From Muricomes sp049840515 (GTDB lineage: Bacteria; Bacillota; Clostridia; Lachnospirales; Lachnospiraceae): 64,000 nucleotides of DNA. How positions within the stretch are numbered: position 1 is the first letter of the stretch; every line of letters begins with the position of its first letter. The stretch spans positions 220,836 to 284,835 of the forward strand of contig JASGKW010000011.1 of NCBI GenBank assembly GCA_049840515.1, read 5' to 3'. Positions 55,093 to 63,775 of the stretch are shown here, piece after piece. Below the pieces are notes generated by a model that made no database searches, was not told where the DNA came from, and saw nothing but the letters and a program-made list of their open reading frames with translations. The position numbers were made by a program, and so were the translations under genes.

Positions 55093-55753
55093 TAAGTCCG
55101 AAGTATTTGACGTTGAGTTAATCTGTGTGATTGTAAATTTTGGTTTGGGCAGCAGGGTAATAAAATCTGCCAAACATCATGGCATTTCCGGCGGGACAAT
55201 AACATTGGGAACCGGTTCTGTACACAATCACATTCTGGAGTATATTGGACTCTGTGATATAAGAAAAGAAATTGTTTATATGGTGGCGGACAGGGAACAT
55301 GCTTATGAGGCTTTGGGGGAGTTGAATAAAGAGTATCAATTTGACAAACCACATCATGGGATAGCTTTTACGACATCTATCTGTGGCATTTTAGGGACAA
55401 AGCATGTTGTGTGTGGGCATAAAAAACATGAGAAAGGTGCAGACAATATTATGTATCATATTATTACAGTTATCGTAGACAAGGGGAAAGCTGAGGATGT
55501 GATTTCGGCAGCTACAGAAGCAGGTTCCAAAGGCGGCACTATCATTAATGGAAGAGGTGCAGGGGTTCACGAGACAAGCAAATTGTTTTCTATGGATATT
55601 GAACCTGAAAAAGAAATTGTGATTATACTGTCAGAAGTAGAACAGACAGAGCAGATTGTTACTTTGGTGAGAGAGCATCTGAAGATGGATGAGCCGGGCA
55701 ATGGCATTATCTATGTTCAGAATGCAAATCAAACTTACGGCATCTATAAATAA
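55085..55753 (+). CDS. Tandem PII-like (GlnB-fold) regulatory protein
   Basis: The 222-residue cytoplasmic protein is two PII-like domains. Residues 8-105 read VELICVIVNFGLGSRVIKSAKHHGISGGTITLGTGSVHNHILEYIGLCDIRKEIVYMVADREHAYEALGEL...KPHHGIAFTTSICGILG. Residues 120-218 read YHIITVIVDKGKAEDVISAATEAGSKGGTIINGRGAGVHETSKLFSMDIEPEKEIVIILSEVEQTEQIVTLVREHL...EPGNGIIYVQ. PII proteins bind ATP/ADP and small effectors through the G-x-x-G-G-T region and control transporters or enzymes. Overlap with the DUF1538 gene suggests it gates that transporter. Fusion of two units would favour a pseudo-oligomer unlike the usual homotrimer. A response regulator follows 10 bp later. Confidence 0.85.
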   Translation: MDDKSEVFDVELICVIVNFGLGSRVIKSAKHHGISGGTITLGTGSVHNHILEYIGLCDIRKEIVYMVADREHAYEALGELNKEYQFDKPHHGIAFTTSICGILGTKHVVCGHKKHEKGADNIMYHIITVIVDKGKAEDVISAATEAGSKGGTIINGRGAGVHETSKLFSMDIEPEKEIVIILSEVEQTEQIVTLVREHLKMDEPGNGIIYVQNANQTYGIYK

Positions 55754-55763
55754 TGGTGGCAGT

Positions 55764-56435
55764 ATGTATAAAATTCTAATTGTTGAGGACGACCTGACAA
55801 TTGCAAAAACCATAGAGAACCATTTGAGGAAGTGGGATATGGAAGTGCTCTGTATTGAGGATTTCAAGAATATCAAAGAGACATTTATCACTTTTGAGCC
55901 GCAGCTTGTGATTTTGGATATTTTGCTCCCTTTTTATAATGGGTTTTATTGGTGCAGCCAGATTCGGGCGATATCAAAAGTGCCAATCATATTTCTTTCT
56001 TCTGCCAGCGATAATATGAATATTGTAATGGCTATGAATATGGGAGGAGACGATTTTATTGAAAAACCCTTTGACTTAAATGTGCTGACAGCGAAAATCC
56101 AGGCCATTCTCCGCAGAACCTACTCTTTTCAGGGACAGCTTCATGTGCTGGAATATAAAGGTGTTATTCTGAATTTAAATGATGCGTCACTTACATTTCA
56201 GGATAAGAAACTGGAATTGACAAAAAATGATTTTAAAATCCTTCAGATTCTTATGGAAAATGCAGGGAGAATTGTCAAGCGCGACAGAATTATGGAGCAT
56301 TTGTGGGAGAGTGACGAATTTATAGACGACAATACCCTGACTGTTAATATTACCCGGCTCAGGAGAAAGCTGGAGGGCATTGGTGTCCATGATTTCATAA
56401 CAACAAAGAAAGGAATCGGGTATCTGGCAGAATGA
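55764..56435 (+). CDS. BceR-like OmpR-family response regulator
   Basis: The 223-residue regulator starts at 55764 (MYKILIVEDDLTIAKTIENHLRKWDMEVLCIEDFKNI) after ATGGTGG, 10 bp after the PII-like gene. The receiver acceptor aspartate is in PQLVILDILLPFYNGFYWCSQIR, and VPIIFLSSASDNMNIVMAMNMGGDDFIEKPFD follows. The winged helix has ELTKNDFKILQILMENAGRIVKRDRIMEHLWESDEFIDDNTLTVNITRLRRKLEGIGVHDFITTKKGIGYLAE. W-D-M-E-V near residue 28 and IDDNTLTVN are hallmarks of Bce-type regulators that control antimicrobial-peptide ABC transporters. A perfect matching box lies upstream of the BceAB pair 4.4 kb away. Confidence 0.93.
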   Translation: MYKILIVEDDLTIAKTIENHLRKWDMEVLCIEDFKNIKETFITFEPQLVILDILLPFYNGFYWCSQIRAISKVPIIFLSSASDNMNIVMAMNMGGDDFIEKPFDLNVLTAKIQAILRRTYSFQGQLHVLEYKGVILNLNDASLTFQDKKLELTKNDFKILQILMENAGRIVKRDRIMEHLWESDEFIDDNTLTVNITRLRRKLEGIGVHDFITTKKGIGYLAE

Positions 56436-57451
56436 AAAAGATTGGCTCTTATTTGAAGTCAAGAGGCAGATATTTTATCTTTTATATTCTTCTTATGGGA
56501 ATTTTCCAGTGCATTTTGTATCTCTATAACGTGAGACAGGATGCGCTGGATTATGCTGTATTGCTCTCAGTTGTTTTGCTGGTGTGGGCAGTAATCCTTG
56601 ACTATTTTCTTTACTGCCGGCATTTGTCGCGGGTGGAAGCTGCTTTGAAAGCCTGTCCCCATGAACTTAAGGTCATGCCCTCTTCGGGAGAACTTACAGG
56701 CTCGCTTTACCAGGAAAAACTGCGGCAATTGTTTCATTGTAAAGAAGAACTGGAGACGGACAGCAGAATTGCCAGGCAGGAAATGTTGGATTACTATGGC
56801 CTGTGGGTGCATCAAATTAAGACTCCCATCTCAGCTATGCAGCTTCTGCTTCAATCCTTTGATGAGGGAGAGATAGAAGAGCCGGATATGGGGTTCATCC
56901 GTCCTATGAAGATGGAATTATTTAAAACAGAGCAGTATGTGGAAATGGTTTTATCCTACTTGAGAATGGAAGATATGTCATCAGACCTGGCATTGCAGTG
57001 GTATGAAATTGATAATATCGTACGTCAGGCTGTGCGAAAATATTCCCAGCTATTTATATTAAAGAAAATCCATCTGGATTATCACAAATGTGAGGGTATG
57101 GTTCTGACAGACGAAAAATGGCTTCTCCTTGTGATAGAGCAGCTTTTATCCAACGCTTTAAAGTACACTCATGAAGGTACAATTTCTATTTATATGGAAT
57201 CAGGCGTGGAGGGGGTGCTGGTCATAGAAGATACAGGAATTGGAATTCAGAGTGAAGACCTGCCAAGGATATTTGAAAAAGGCTTCACAGGTTATAATGG
57301 CAGGAGGGATAAAAAATCGACAGGGATTGGCCTCTATCTGTGCAAGTCTGTCTGCACAAAGCTCAACCACAATATCAGTCTGGAATCAGAGGCTGGAAAA
57401 GGTACGAAGGCCAGCCTGGATTTGCACCGAAAAGTGACAAGAATAGAATAA
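56432..57451 (+). CDS. BceS-like intramembrane-sensing histidine kinase
   Basis: The 339-residue kinase has two helices (YFIFYILLMGIFQCILYLYN and YAVLLSVVLLVWAVILDYFLYC) with almost no external loop, the mark of intramembrane-sensing BceS kinases, which detect peptide antibiotics only through their ABC partner. The H-box is DYYGLWVHQIKTPISAMQLLLQ, and the ATP-binding boxes are EQLLSNALKYTHEGTI, VIEDTGIGI and STGIGLYLCK. It overlaps the regulator by 4 bp. The usual adjacent BceAB genes are displaced to 60997-63737. Confidence 0.93.
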   Translation: MKKIGSYLKSRGRYFIFYILLMGIFQCILYLYNVRQDALDYAVLLSVVLLVWAVILDYFLYCRHLSRVEAALKACPHELKVMPSSGELTGSLYQEKLRQLFHCKEELETDSRIARQEMLDYYGLWVHQIKTPISAMQLLLQSFDEGEIEEPDMGFIRPMKMELFKTEQYVEMVLSYLRMEDMSSDLALQWYEIDNIVRQAVRKYSQLFILKKIHLDYHKCEGMVLTDEKWLLLVIEQLLSNALKYTHEGTISIYMESGVEGVLVIEDTGIGIQSEDLPRIFEKGFTGYNGRRDKKSTGIGLYLCKSVCTKLNHNISLESEAGKGTKASLDLHRKVTRIE

Positions 57452-57480
57452 AATGCAATAAAAATAAAAATTTTTATTTT

Positions 57481-57496
57481 TGTTGTTTTAACAACA
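57481..57496. promoter_or_regulatory. Palindromic operator upstream of hcp
   Basis: TGTTGTTTTAACAACA is a perfect 16-bp palindrome 77 bases before hcp. Its size and form fit CRP/FNR-family HcpR sites known to control hcp genes, although the bases differ from the classical TTGTTAC-type site. Assignment is inference. Confidence 0.5.
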
Positions 57497-57572
57497 TAAT
57501 TAACGAGACAAATTTCGTAGACTCTATGTATGCAAAAGAAACTAATCGTAGAAACGAAAGGAGTCATTAAAT

Positions 57573-59204
57573 ATGGAAAATAAGATGTTTTGTTTTCAGT
57601 GTCAGGAAACCGCTGGCTGCACAGGATGTACAAAAGCCGGAGTCTGTGGAAAGTCTCCAAGGACTGCAAATTTACAGGATTTGTTAGTATATGTATCACG
57701 CGGGTTAAGTGAGATAACTACACAGCTTAGAAAAGAAGGAACTGCTGTTGCAAAAGAGGTAAATACACTTGTGACAGAGAATTTATTTACTACAATCACC
57801 AATGCAAACTTTGATGATAACGCAATTATCAAGAGAATTGAAAAAACTGTTGAGGTTATCAAGAGCCTGAGAGGCGAAGTAAAAGACCAGTCTGTTCTTA
57901 CAGAGTCTGCATTGTGGGATGGAGACGGTGACCTGGATGAGAAAGCATCTAAAGTAGGCGTTATGGTGACTGAGAATGAAGATATCCGCAGTCTGAGAGA
58001 GCTGGTTACATACGGATTGAAAGGTATGGCAGCGTATCTGTATCATGCAGAGGATCAGGGTCAGGTATTCCCTGAGATTGAAGCATTTTTGCAGGAAGCT
58101 CTGGCTAAGACAAGAGATGACAGTCTGAGCGTGGACGAGTTGATTGCCTTAACTCTGGAAACAGGAAAATTTGGCGTAGACGCTATGGCTGCTCTGGACG
58201 CTACTAATACAAGCGCTTATGGAAACCCAGAGATTACATCCGTATCTATCGGTGTCCGCAGCAATCCTGGTATCTTGATTTCCGGACATGATCTCCGTGA
58301 CCTGGAGATGCTTCTGGAGCAGACACAGGGAACAGGCGTGGACGTATATACACATTCAGAAATGCTGCCTGCACACTACTATCCAGCATTTAAGAAATAT
58401 TCTAACTTTGCAGGAAACTATGGAAATGCATGGTGGAAACAAAAAGAAGAATTTGAAAGCTTTAACGGACCAGTTCTGTTTACAACAAACTGTATCGTAC
58501 CACCAAAAGACAGCTACAAAGACAGAATTTACACAACAGGTGCATCAGGATTTGCTGGATGTACACATATTGAAGCTGATGAGAATGGACACAAAGACTT
58601 CAGCGCAGTTATCGAGCATGCAAAGAAATGTCAGCCTCCGGTAGAAATCGAGAGCGGAGAAATCGTTGGTGGATTTGCACATAATCAGGTAATCGCACTC
58701 GCAGATAAAGTTGTAGATGCTGTAAAAGCAGGAGCTATCAAGAAGTTCGTTGTTATGGCAGGATGTGACGGAAGAGCAAAATCCCGTGACTACTATGGTG
58801 AGTTCGCAAAGGCATTGCCACAGGATACAGTAATCCTTACAGCTGGATGCGCGAAATACAGATACAACAAGTTAAACCTTGGAGATATCGGCGGAATCCC
58901 GCGTGTACTGGATGCAGGACAGTGTAATGACTCTTATTCATTGGCAGTAATCGCACTGAAATTGAAAGAAGTATTTGAATTGGATGATATCAATGACCTG
59001 CCAATCATTTACAATATCGCATGGTATGAGCAAAAAGCAGTTATCGTTCTGTTAGCTCTGCTGTACCTTGGCGTAAAGAATATCCACTTGGGACCAACAT
59101 TGCCGGCATTCTTATCACCGAATGTAGTAAACGTACTGGTAGACACATTTGGAATCGCAGGAATTACAACAGTAGAAGATGATATGAAATTATTCTTCGC
59201 ATAA
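57573..59204 (+). CDS. hcp: Hydroxylamine reductase / hybrid cluster protein
   Basis: Hcp reduces hydroxylamine and, in better-supported models, nitric oxide. It starts MENKMFCFQCQETAGCTGCTKAGVCGKSPRTANLQDLLVYVSRGLSE after AAACGAAAGGAG. The N-terminal cysteines bind a 4Fe-4S cluster. Ligands of the hybrid 4Fe-2S-2O cluster are visible in VLFTTNCIVPPKDSYKDRIYTTGASGFAGCTHI, VVMAGCDGRAKSRDYYGEFA, TAGCAKYRYN and DAGQCNDSYSL. 543 residues, no break. A palindrome upstream and a strong terminator downstream mark it as a single-gene unit, inserted between the Bce two-component genes and their likely ABC partner. Confidence 0.97.
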   Translation: MENKMFCFQCQETAGCTGCTKAGVCGKSPRTANLQDLLVYVSRGLSEITTQLRKEGTAVAKEVNTLVTENLFTTITNANFDDNAIIKRIEKTVEVIKSLRGEVKDQSVLTESALWDGDGDLDEKASKVGVMVTENEDIRSLRELVTYGLKGMAAYLYHAEDQGQVFPEIEAFLQEALAKTRDDSLSVDELIALTLETGKFGVDAMAALDATNTSAYGNPEITSVSIGVRSNPGILISGHDLRDLEMLLEQTQGTGVDVYTHSEMLPAHYYPAFKKYSNFAGNYGNAWWKQKEEFESFNGPVLFTTNCIVPPKDSYKDRIYTTGASGFAGCTHIEADENGHKDFSAVIEHAKKCQPPVEIESGEIVGGFAHNQVIALADKVVDAVKAGAIKKFVVMAGCDGRAKSRDYYGEFAKALPQDTVILTAGCAKYRYNKLNLGDIGGIPRVLDAGQCNDSYSLAVIALKLKEVFELDDINDLPIIYNIAWYEQKAVIVLLALLYLGVKNIHLGPTLPAFLSPNVVNVLVDTFGIAGITTVEDDMKLFFA

Positions 59205-59213
59205 GAAGATAGA

Positions 59214-59245
59214 AGAAGCGGACCTTGAAGGGGCCGCTTCTTTTT
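59214..59245 (+). terminator. Terminator after hcp
   Basis: AGAAGCGGACC pairs with GGCCGCTTCT (one mismatch), followed by TTTTT. Confidence 0.88.
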
Positions 59246-59271
59246 GTCTGCGCTCCATGGGTGTGCAGAAT

Positions 59272-59727
59272 TTATTTGACGGGAATCCAAAGTTCTACTT
59301 CTGCGTCTAATGGATTGCCATTAAGCAAAACTTCTAAAATAATTCCTCCGCTGTATTCAGTATTCTGTTGAATACCCTTTTCAAAATAAGAATCTTCAAG
59401 TTCATCAAACAGTAATCTTGATTTATTACCACTAGCACTTGTAACTAAATAGTTTTCCTCTGGAACTTCTATTGCTTCATAACCCTCAATCTCAATTTCT
59501 GAAATTACTCCTGCATAATATTGTATTCCATCACTTTGAGGAACAATAAGAGCATATCCCTTTTTATCTATTGAATGTGGCATAAGGTTTTTAAGCATTC
59601 CCTCTTGAAATAATTGAGCGTAAAATGCTGTCTTTTGCTCTGAATAATGTGGTTCATGAACTCCTTGTCCTTTAATTAGGACACTTCTTCCAATCAGCTT
59701 AAACAATTTTTTAGTTTGATTTCTCAT
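59272..59727 (-). CDS. GyrI-like / AraC-type effector-binding domain protein
   Basis: The 151-residue protein is a stand-alone effector-binding (GyrI-like, SRPBCC-like two-repeat) domain: KLFKLIGRSVLIKGQGVHEPHYSEQKTAFYAQLFQEGMLKNLMPHSID, YALIVPQSDGIQYYAGVISEIEIEGYEAIEVPEENYLVTSASGNKSRLLFDELEDSYFEKGIQQNTEYSGGIILEVLLNGNPLDAEVELWIPVK. The central YYAGVI and the final EVELWIPVK are typical. Such proteins bind drugs or other small ligands. The start at 59727 follows AAGGAG with a 10-base spacing. It is divergent from a WYL regulator with an 83-bp shared gap holding two TATAAT-like boxes, so the regulator probably controls it. Confidence 0.85.
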   Translation of the reverse strand: MRNQTKKLFKLIGRSVLIKGQGVHEPHYSEQKTAFYAQLFQEGMLKNLMPHSIDKKGYALIVPQSDGIQYYAGVISEIEIEGYEAIEVPEENYLVTSASGNKSRLLFDELEDSYFEKGIQQNTEYSGGIILEVLLNGNPLDAEVELWIPVK

Positions 59728-59810
59728 AATAAGTTTTCTCCTTTTCATTTTATGGTATAATCATATCAAGTATAATATGACAATAGTATGGCATATTTAG
59801 GAGATAATTT

Positions 59811-60711
59811 ATGAAAATTGACCGTCACATGGGGATAATTTCTTATTTAATTGATAAGCAGAAAACAACTGCCAAAGAATTATCCTCCTTATTCAATGTT
59901 AGTATTAGAACTATAATGAGAGATATTGATGATTTAACTCTTGCTGGGATTCCTTTGTATGTAACCCAGGGCAAAAACGGTGGTATTTTTCTGATGGATA
60001 ACTTCAAGCCAGATAAACCTCCATTAACCAATACTGAATTAACTTCTATTGAAGCCAGCTTAAAAAGCAGATATCAGGTATTGGGAGATAACTCAACATT
60101 TAACGCAATATTGAAATTGAACAATACCACTTTGAGCTTCTGATTTTGAAGTCGACCTATCCCTCTCACAAGGGAATTTAGAGTTACGTAAAGTGGTATT
60201 TCAGTTACTTGATGCAATTAGAAAAACCAGCACCATTGTTTTTAGTTATATTAACTCACAAGGTATAGAATCAGAAAAATATTGTGAGCCCTATCGAGTA
60301 GTTTACAAAGATAGAAGCTGGTATTTAGACGCTTATGATACTCAGAAAAGCCGATTCAGCGTTTATAAAATCGCAAGAATATCTGGTATAGTCTTACAGG
60401 ATTCCTTTGAAAAAAGGGAATTTAATCCTACGCCGTATGATGGTGGGGAGTGGATAAATAAAGATAAGGTTATGGTAACCATTCATGTCAATAAAGTAGT
60501 CATTGATAGATTTATTGAGATATTGGGAACAGACTCAATAAAATCTATCAGCAGCGATATATACGAAGTTTCCTATCCGCTTCATGATAATGAGTGGGGA
60601 TATAATGTCTTGCTAGGATACGGAAAATATATTAAGGTCATTTCTCCGAAGAGCTTTATAGACAATTTTGTTCAATATATAAGTTCCATAAGAGAGAAAT
60701 ATCAATGCTAA
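59811..60711 (+). CDS. HTH/WYL-domain transcriptional regulator (YafY-like), one frame break
   Basis: The N-terminal HTH_11 domain reads MKIDRHMGIISYLIDKQKTTAKELSSLFNVSIRTIMRDIDDLTLAGIPLYVTQGKNGGIFLMDNFKP. After an indel near 60140 the frame continues SDFEVDLSLSQGNLELRKVVFQLLDAIRKTSTIVFSYINSQGIESEKYCEPYRVVYKDRSWYLDAYDTQKSRFSVYKIARISGI. There SWYLDAY is the WYL ligand-binding motif, here with a full arginine/tyrosine environment. The C-terminal WCX region ends at 60711. About 300 residues in total, normal for the family. The start follows TTTAGGAGATAAT. Likely autoregulates and controls the divergent effector-binding gene. Confidence 0.88.
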
Positions 60712-60874
60712 TCTAGGAATTTTCACTTCCCTTAATTGGTATTTACAGTTAGAGAATCAATCAGCTCTGATAACACGAGAATTCAGTTTCTCAAAGTGTC
60801 AGCTTTGCGGCTTTGCGTCTGGCCCTGTTTACTTTATTTTCAAAGGTGCTTTATTTCCACAGATTATTTTTGTC

Positions 60875-60888
60875 TTACAAAAGTGTAA
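60875..60888. promoter_or_regulatory. BceR-type operator upstream of the BceAB genes
   Basis: TTACAAAAGTGTAA is a perfect TTACA-N4-TGTAA inverted repeat, the known form of BceR-type boxes. It lies 56 bases before a TATAAT at 60944-60949 that has only a weak -35, as expected for an activator-dependent promoter. Confidence 0.65.
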
Positions 60889-60996
60889 GGATTCACCTGA
60901 GTTTTGAAAGCTGAATCTATGGTTTCATATGATAAGGTTGAATTATAATAAATGTGCAGACAGGGAATAGATAAAAAGGAAAGGCAGGAAAGACGA

Positions 60997-61758
60997 ATGT
61001 CATTGTTAGATGTAAAAAATGTAAAAAAGATTTATACCACCAGATTTGGAACAAATCAGGTTCAGGCACTTACAGATGTTTCTTTTTCGGTAGAACCGCA
61101 GGAGTATGTGGCTATTATGGGAGAATCTGGTTCCGGGAAAACTACTTTGTTAAATATACTGGCATCGCTGGATAAACCTACAGGGGGAAAGGTTTTATTA
61201 AAAGGGAGAGATTTGAGTGCGATAAAAGACCGTGAAATGGCGGCTTTTCGGAGGCAGAATCTGGGATTTGTATTTCAGGATTTTAATTTGCTGGATACAT
61301 TTTCTCTGGAGGATAATATTTATCTTCCCCTTGTTCTCGCAGGCAAAAAGTATGAGGAGATGAATCAGAGACTGCAGCCCATCGCCAGGCAGCTTGAAAT
61401 TACAGATTTACTGAAAAAATTTCCCTATGAGGTGTCCGGCGGGCAAAAGCAGAGAGCAGCGGTGGCTCGGGCTCTGATTACCAAACCACAATTAATTCTT
61501 GCGGATGAACCTACGGGAGCCCTGGATTCCCGCTCGGCGGAAGAATTGATGAATCTGTTTACAAAAATGAATCAGGAGGGCCAGACCATACTTATGGTGA
61601 CTCACAGTGTCAAAGCTGCCAGCAATGCAAGTCGGGTTCTGTTCATCAAAGATGGTCAGGTTTTCCACCAGATATACAAGGGCAATCTGTCAAGTGAGGA
61701 GATGTATCAGAAAATTTCTTCGGCGCTGACTGTCCTCACAACAGGGGGTGAGCGATAA
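60997..61758 (+). CDS. BceA-like ABC transporter ATP-binding protein
   Basis: This ATPase belongs to an antimicrobial-peptide resistance and sensing transporter of the MacB superfamily. The start at 60997 (MSLLDVKNVKKIYTTRFGTNQVQALTDVSFSVEPQEYVAIMGESGSGKTTLLNILASLDKPTGGKV) follows AAAGGCAGG; an upstream ATG at 60952 would add 15 unconserved residues. GESGSGKTT is Walker A, FVFQDFNLLDTFSLEDNI the Q-loop, PYEVSGGQKQRAAVARALITKPQLILADEPTGALDSRSAEELM the signature and Walker B, and MVTHSVKAA the switch histidine. 253 residues. The permease follows at once. Confidence 0.95.
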   Translation: MSLLDVKNVKKIYTTRFGTNQVQALTDVSFSVEPQEYVAIMGESGSGKTTLLNILASLDKPTGGKVLLKGRDLSAIKDREMAAFRRQNLGFVFQDFNLLDTFSLEDNIYLPLVLAGKKYEEMNQRLQPIARQLEITDLLKKFPYEVSGGQKQRAAVARALITKPQLILADEPTGALDSRSAEELMNLFTKMNQEGQTILMVTHSVKAASNASRVLFIKDGQVFHQIYKGNLSSEEMYQKISSALTVLTTGGER

Positions 61759-61759
61759 A

Positions 61760-63737
61760 ATGTTTTACTTAAAACTGGCGTTTACAAACTTAAAAAAGAA
61801 TGGAAAGACTTATGTCCCATATTTACTGACTTGTGTGCTGACCATTATGATGTTTTATGTGATGAATGCAATTTTCAGGAACGAAGGCTTGAAAGAGATG
61901 CAGGGGGCAGGGGGAGCTGAAGACAATTCTCGGGTGGGCAGTGGTTGTGACTGGAATATTTTCTGCTGTATTTTTATTTTACACAAACAGCTTTCTTGTA
62001 AAACAGAGAAAGAAAGAGTTTGGATTATATCAGGTTCTTGGCATGGACAAAAGAAATCTGACGAAAATGATGGGATGGGAAACTGTTTTAAGTACAATAT
62101 TCAGCATTGGTGCGGGATTGGTGCTGGGAGTTTTACTTGGCAGGCTGATGTTTCTGATTTTGTTAAAAATCATACATTTTTCGGTGCCTCTGAAATTTTC
62201 AGTAGAGCCGGAATCACTGGTTGACACGGCGATTCTGTTTCTCATAATCTTTTTTGCCACACTAGTATTCAATTTGCTGCAGGTGCAGGCGGCAAAAACA
62301 GTTGATCTCCTTCACGGGGGAAATCAAGGTGAGAAAGAACCTAAGACTAAATGGCTGCTGACTCTAGTGGGGATAGCTGCTTTGGGAAGTGGATATTATA
62401 TTGCTCAGACTACAGAGAGTCCCTTGATGGCAATTGGCAAGTTTTTTATTGCTGTGATTTTGGTTATCATTGGCACTTACGCTCTATTTATGGCAGGCAG
62501 CATTGCACTTTTGAAATGCTTAAAGAGAAATAAGAAATTTTATTATCAGACCAGACATTTTACTTCTGTGTCAGGAATGATATACCGAATGAAGCAAAAT
62601 GCGGCCGGGCTCGCAAATATCTGCATTATGAGCACTGTTGTTCTTGTACTTATCTCCATTTCTGTATCCCTCTATGCTGGGATGGAGGACATTATGAATA
62701 CTCGTTTTCCCACTGATTTCAGAGTAGATATTTCAAATACAGCGGAAGATAATTTATCCAGGGCAAAAGAAATTATAAAAGAAGAAATAGAAATCTCAGG
62801 GATAAAAGTTACTGACAGGGTTGCATACAAGTCAGGCGGACTTCCAAGTTCATGGGATAAAAAGAATGGAAAATTAATATTGGACGTAAATGATGCAAGC
62901 ATATCTTACGCGGAGGACAATTTCCGTGCGCTAGAGATGATTCCCCTTTCTGACTTTAACGAGATGGAAAATGCAGATATGACATTGGAGGCGAACCAGC
63001 TTTTGGTTTATATGCCTGAGGACAAATTTGAATCAGATAAAATAACCATTCAGAATCAGGAGTACGAGGTAAAGAAAGTGCTTACGCATATGAAGATAGA
63101 CAAGGATAATATGTCCCATGTGATAAAGCCTGTATATTTGATTGTAAAGGATGAGGCACAAATTACAGAACTGATAAATAAATATGGGGAAAGCGGTATC
63201 ACGGGTATGATTTATACGGACATGTTCAATCTAAAAGGAGATGAAAAGGCAGTTGGAGCGGCTATGCAGTCTATAAGAGAACAGCTAAAGACGGACGTGC
63301 AGGAATGTAGTGCAGAGTACAGACAGGCATTCAGTCAGGAATTTTATGCCGTGTACGGTGGATTTTTGTTTCTTGGGGTTTTTGTGGGCGCGCTCTTTTT
63401 AATGGCAACGGTTTTGATTATTTATTATAAACAAATATCTGAGGGTTATGATGACAGGGGAAGATATCAGATTATGCAAAAAGTAGGAATGAATCACCGT
63501 GAGGTGAAAAGTTCTATCAGAAGCCAGGTGCTTATGGTTTTCTTTCTCCCTCTGGGGGCAGCGGTCATCCATGTGGCTGTGGCGTTTAAAGTGATGACAA
63601 AATTATTGGCAGTGCTGAATCTGATTAATGTGAATCTGTTTTTGATGTGCACCATTGGAACAGTCATTATATTTGCCATATTCTATGTGCTTGTATTTTG
63701 GGTGACATCCAGAGAATATTATAAAATTGTGCAGTAG
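61760..63737 (+). CDS. BceB-like ABC transporter permease, one frame break
   Basis: BceB permeases have ten helices and a large external domain between helices 7 and 8 that binds peptide antibiotics. The start at 61760 (MFYLKLAFTNLKKNGKTYVPYLLTCVLTIMMFYVMNAIFRNEGL) follows AGGGGGTG at the end of bceA. An indel in GGGGG near 61913 leads to ELKTILGWAVVVTGIFSAVFLFYTNSFLVKQRKKEFGLYQVLGMDKRNLTKMMGWE, the FtsX-like domain. The external domain is about residues 270-500. The C-terminal FtsX repeat is FLFLGVFVGALFLMATVLIIYYKQISEGYDDRGRYQIMQKVGMNHREVKSSIRSQVL. About 659 residues. Target peptides unknown. Confidence 0.92.
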
Positions 63738-63775
63738 AAAAGAAGGAGCCTGGCTAAGCCAGGTTTCTTCTTTTA
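63738..63775. terminator. Terminator after the BceB gene
   Basis: AAGAAGGAGCCTGGCT pairs with AGCCAGGTTTCTTCTT with a small internal mismatch, then TTT. Also overlaps the 3' end of the minus-strand gene, so it probably serves both. Confidence 0.8.
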
